Source: Lachnospiraceae bacterium
GTDB lineage: Bacteria > Bacillota > Clostridia > Lachnospirales > Lachnospiraceae
Length of the DNA stretch: 64,000 bases
Direction: 5' to 3'
Assembly (NCBI GenBank): GCA_024699325.1
Contig: JAILPS010000009.1
Coordinates: 1-64,000 of the forward strand
Each line of letters begins with the position of its first letter. Position 1 is the stretch's first letter. The notes beneath the pieces were generated by a model. That model was not told where the DNA came from. It was given only the letters and a program-made list of their open reading frames with translations, and did not search any database. The translations under genes and the position numbers were made by a program. Positions 61,638 through 64,000 of the stretch are shown here, piece after piece.

Positions 61638-62357
61638 ATGGAAGCATATGGCATGACCGATGTTGGGCTTGAGCGCAATGTCAATCAGGATTCTATCTAC
61701 TATACGACGTCTTCCATCGGACCGCTTAAAAACCTGTTCATGGTTGCGGACGGTATGGGCGGACACGCCGCGGGAGATTTTGCCAGCAAGTTTACTCTTG
61801 ACAGTCTGGTGAAGATATTTTCAGAGTCCAAGGACACTCAGCTGATATCTTCCATAGACTCGGGCATACATCTCGTAAACAGTATGCTGGTCAGATATGC
61901 AGACGAGAATCTGGATATGTACGGCATGGGAACCACTTTGGTGCTTGCGACGATAGAGGACAATATTCTATATGTCGCAAATGTGGGAGACAGCAGACTG
62001 TATGTGATCGATGATCACATCAACCAGATTACCAGGGACCACTCCTATGTCGAGGAGATGGTTAACCGCGGTCAGATGGTTCGAGGCTCCGAGGAGTATT
62101 ACAACAAGAAGAGCCGGATTACCAGGGCGATAGGAAGCCCGACGGGAGTTGCGGTGGATTTCTTTGAAATCGAACTGCACAGGGACACGAGAATTCTTCT
62201 GTGTTCGGACGGGCTCACAAACATGCTAACGGATGAACAGATATTTTCTATCGTTAAAAAGAATTCCAGCGTTGAACTTCAGGTCACAGAGTTAGTCAAC
62301 GCAGCAAATAAAAATGGAGGCACGGATAACATCAGCGTACTGATGGTGTTACCATGA
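61638..62357 (+). CDS. stp: PP2C-family protein serine/threonine phosphatase
   Basis: 239 residues. Metal-binding motifs of bacterial PP2C enzymes: GLERNVNQDS near 11-20, VADGMGGHAAG near 36-46, the YVANVGDSRLYV stretch near 112-123 and DGLTNML near 193-199, with NGGTDNISV near the end. Perfect GAGGAGGTGA ribosome site. It reverses phosphorylation by the kinase encoded 27 bases downstream, the standard Stp/PrpC-Stk/PrkC pair. Confidence 0.95.
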   Translation: MEAYGMTDVGLERNVNQDSIYYTTSSIGPLKNLFMVADGMGGHAAGDFASKFTLDSLVKIFSESKDTQLISSIDSGIHLVNSMLVRYADENLDMYGMGTTLVLATIEDNILYVANVGDSRLYVIDDHINQITRDHSYVEEMVNRGQMVRGSEEYYNKKSRITRAIGSPTGVAVDFFEIELHRDTRILLCSDGLTNMLTDEQIFSIVKKNSSVELQVTELVNAANKNGGTDNISVLMVLP

Positions 62358-62384
62358 TCGTAAGATCAACGTGGGAGGAGTACT

Positions 62385-64000
62385 ATGCTGAGAACAGGTA
62401 TGTTTTTAGGGGACAGATATGAAATACTAGAATCAGTCGGTTCGGGCGGAATGGCGGATGTCTATAAGGCGAAGTGCCATAAGCTCAACAGAATGGTTGC
62501 CATCAAGGTCTTAAAAAGCGAATACTGTAATGATAAGAATTTCGTCACGAAGTTTAAGGCTGAGGCGCAGGCTGCTGCCGGACTGAGTCATCCAAATATA
62601 GTTGGTATATTTGACGTCGGCGACGAGGGTGAGATTCACTATATCGTCATGGAGCTTGTTGAGGGAATTACCCTCAAGCAGTATATCGACAAGAAGCATA
62701 AGTTAGATATCAAGGAATCCATTGGCATCGCAATTCAGATTGCACAGGGTATCGGAGCTGCCCACGAGCAGCACATTATCCACAGGGATATCAAACCTCA
62801 GAATGTCATCATATCCAAGGACGGCAAGGTTAAGGTTACGGATTTTGGTATCGCCAAGATTGCGTCCAGCCAGACCATCAACTCTGAGGCAGTGGGAAGC
62901 GTTTACTACTTCTCACCTGAGCAGGCAAGAGGCGGCTACTGTGATGAGAGAAGTGATATCTATTCACTTGGCATCACACTTTACGAGATGCTCACAGGCC
63001 GCGTTCCGTTTGACGGAGAGTCAACAGTTGCGGTTGCGCTCGCACATTTGCAGGCTGACATGACTCCGCCAAGGGAGATTGACCCTATGATTCCTATAAG
63101 CCTTGAGAAGATTATTCTGAAGGCCACCATGAAGAAGCCGGAGAGAAGATATGCCTCTGCAGCAGAGCTTATAAGCGACCTTAGGAAGGCGCTTCTCATG
63201 CCTGAGGAGGATTTTGTCAAGGTTATTCCTGTGAACAACACTTCTCCAACACTTCTCATAAGCGATGACGAGATATCCATGATCAAGCAGTCCAAGTCCA
63301 TCCAGATTAATGATGAAGACGAGGGCAAAAACAGCGGAGATGAAGTCGCAGAGTACGAGGTCGAGGAGGTTATGGACCCGGACGATGAGGAGGATGACGA
63401 CGAGGAGGAGAGCACACTTTTTGACAAGCTTGTGTTTGCGGGCGGAATTCTTATATGTATTCTTATAATCTGCCTTGCAATATTCCTGCTGTCCAACTTC
63501 TTAAAGAAGTGGGGCACCCCACAGGAGACCACGGCGGACACATCAGAGACCACAACAGGCGCACAGATTGAAATCGAGACAACCATAAGCGATAAGCAGA
63601 CAACAGTTCCGAAGGTTATCGGTTTGGAGTATGACGAGGCTGTGGCACTTCTCAAGAAGAATAATCTCGGCGTCAAGAGAATAGATAAGTCCAGCGAGGA
63701 AGTCGCTGAGGGCGTAGTAATCGATCAGGAGTACGCAGAGGGCGCCGTTGTAGACAAGAATATCAGCATCAAGCTCTATGTCAGCAGCGGAAGCGCCATG
63801 GTTACTCTTCCCGATGAGGACGATATGGTTGGCGCTCTTGCAAGCAATGTCAAGAGAACACTCAGAGCTCTTGGCCTGGAGGTTGTTGAGACCACAGAGA
63901 CCAGCGATAAGGTTAAGGCGGATTATGTTATAAGCGTTGAGCCATCAGGCGGCACGAAGGTTGAGCCGGGCTCCACAGTCTATATCGTGACAAGCCTTGG
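62385..64000 (+). CDS. prkC: PASTA-domain serine/threonine protein kinase, 3' partial
   Basis: 538 codons are visible and the frame runs off the right edge. Kinase domain (about 1-265): SVGSGGMADVYKA glycine loop, VAIKVLK lysine, HRDIKPQNV catalytic loop, DFGIAKI and SPEQARGG. An acidic juxtamembrane region (about 320-345) precedes one membrane helix (about 348-370) and a short T/E-rich linker. Extracellular PASTA repeats begin near 405 (VPKVIGLEYDEAVALLKK); at least two are visible. PrkC-type kinases sense cell-wall fragments and control growth and wall synthesis. Start ATG at 62385 with GGGAGGAG. Confidence 0.95.
   Translation, partial: MLRTGMFLGDRYEILESVGSGGMADVYKAKCHKLNRMVAIKVLKSEYCNDKNFVTKFKAEAQAAAGLSHPNIVGIFDVGDEGEIHYIVMELVEGITLKQYIDKKHKLDIKESIGIAIQIAQGIGAAHEQHIIHRDIKPQNVIISKDGKVKVTDFGIAKIASSQTINSEAVGSVYYFSPEQARGGYCDERSDIYSLGITLYEMLTGRVPFDGESTVAVALAHLQADMTPPREIDPMIPISLEKIILKATMKKPERRYASAAELISDLRKALLMPEEDFVKVIPVNNTSPTLLISDDEISMIKQSKSIQINDEDEGKNSGDEVAEYEVEEVMDPDDEEDDDEEESTLFDKLVFAGGILICILIICLAIFLLSNFLKKWGTPQETTADTSETTTGAQIEIETTISDKQTTVPKVIGLEYDEAVALLKKNNLGVKRIDKSSEEVAEGVVIDQEYAEGAVVDKNISIKLYVSSGSAMVTLPDEDDMVGALASNVKRTLRALGLEVVETTETSDKVKADYVISVEPSGGTKVEPGSTVYIVTSL

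Overview
The window looks like chromosomal DNA of a pectin-degrading member of the Lachnospiraceae (class Clostridia, phylum Bacillota), close to the Lachnospira / Butyrivibrio type. This is an inference from gene content: a rimP-nusA-rnpM-ylxQ-infB cluster, MecA, DegV, mini-RNase III, a sortase, a PASTA kinase, a PurO-type IMP cyclohydrolase and a large pectin/uronate locus with LplBC-type sugar importer genes. No rRNA, tRNA, CRISPR array, insertion sequence or replication origin was seen.

Layout. 1-1359: end of a Thr/Glu-rich LPXTG surface protein and its adjacent sortase. 1486-6632: mecA, degV, an aldose epimerase, then the overlapping cysS-mrnC-rlmB block. 6647-10445: an A/T-rich cassette of four genes (secreted Cys-containing protein, small membrane protein, multi-pass permease, ABC ATPase) that resembles lactococcin-972-type bacteriocin export/immunity operons. 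10470-13085 (minus): htpG with a perfect CIRCE operator, and a small conserved gene. 13248-15929: CapA-like and lipoprotein NlpC/P60 cell-surface genes. 15981-17879: purine genes in which the usual fused PurH is split. 18018-26251: rimP-nusA-rnpM-ylxQ-infB, a strong internal terminator, then rbfA-nrnA-truB-ribF. 26318-27946: a second NlpC/P60 protein and acpP, each behind a consensus promoter.

28067-50823 is a Gram-positive pectin utilisation locus. Pectic oligosaccharides would enter through a lipoprotein/permease importer (42282-45918, no ATPase gene here) and be processed in the cytoplasm by pectin methylesterase, acetylesterase, GH28 and GH105 enzymes that all lack signal peptides. Galacturonate then flows through UxaC-UxaB-UxaA and unsaturated uronate through KduI-KduD to KDG, which KdgK and KDPG aldolase split to pyruvate and glyceraldehyde-3-phosphate. 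A LacI-type regulator sits at the end of the main operon, and five related 14-bp operators lie just downstream of, or near, the locus promoters.

50981-64000 is housekeeping again: ftsK/spoIIIE, fhs, then priA-def-fmt-rsmB-rlmN-stp-prkC, with the kinase running off the right edge. Several ORFs that could open further upstream were shortened to the start codon with a good ribosome binding site; these choices are stated in each entry.
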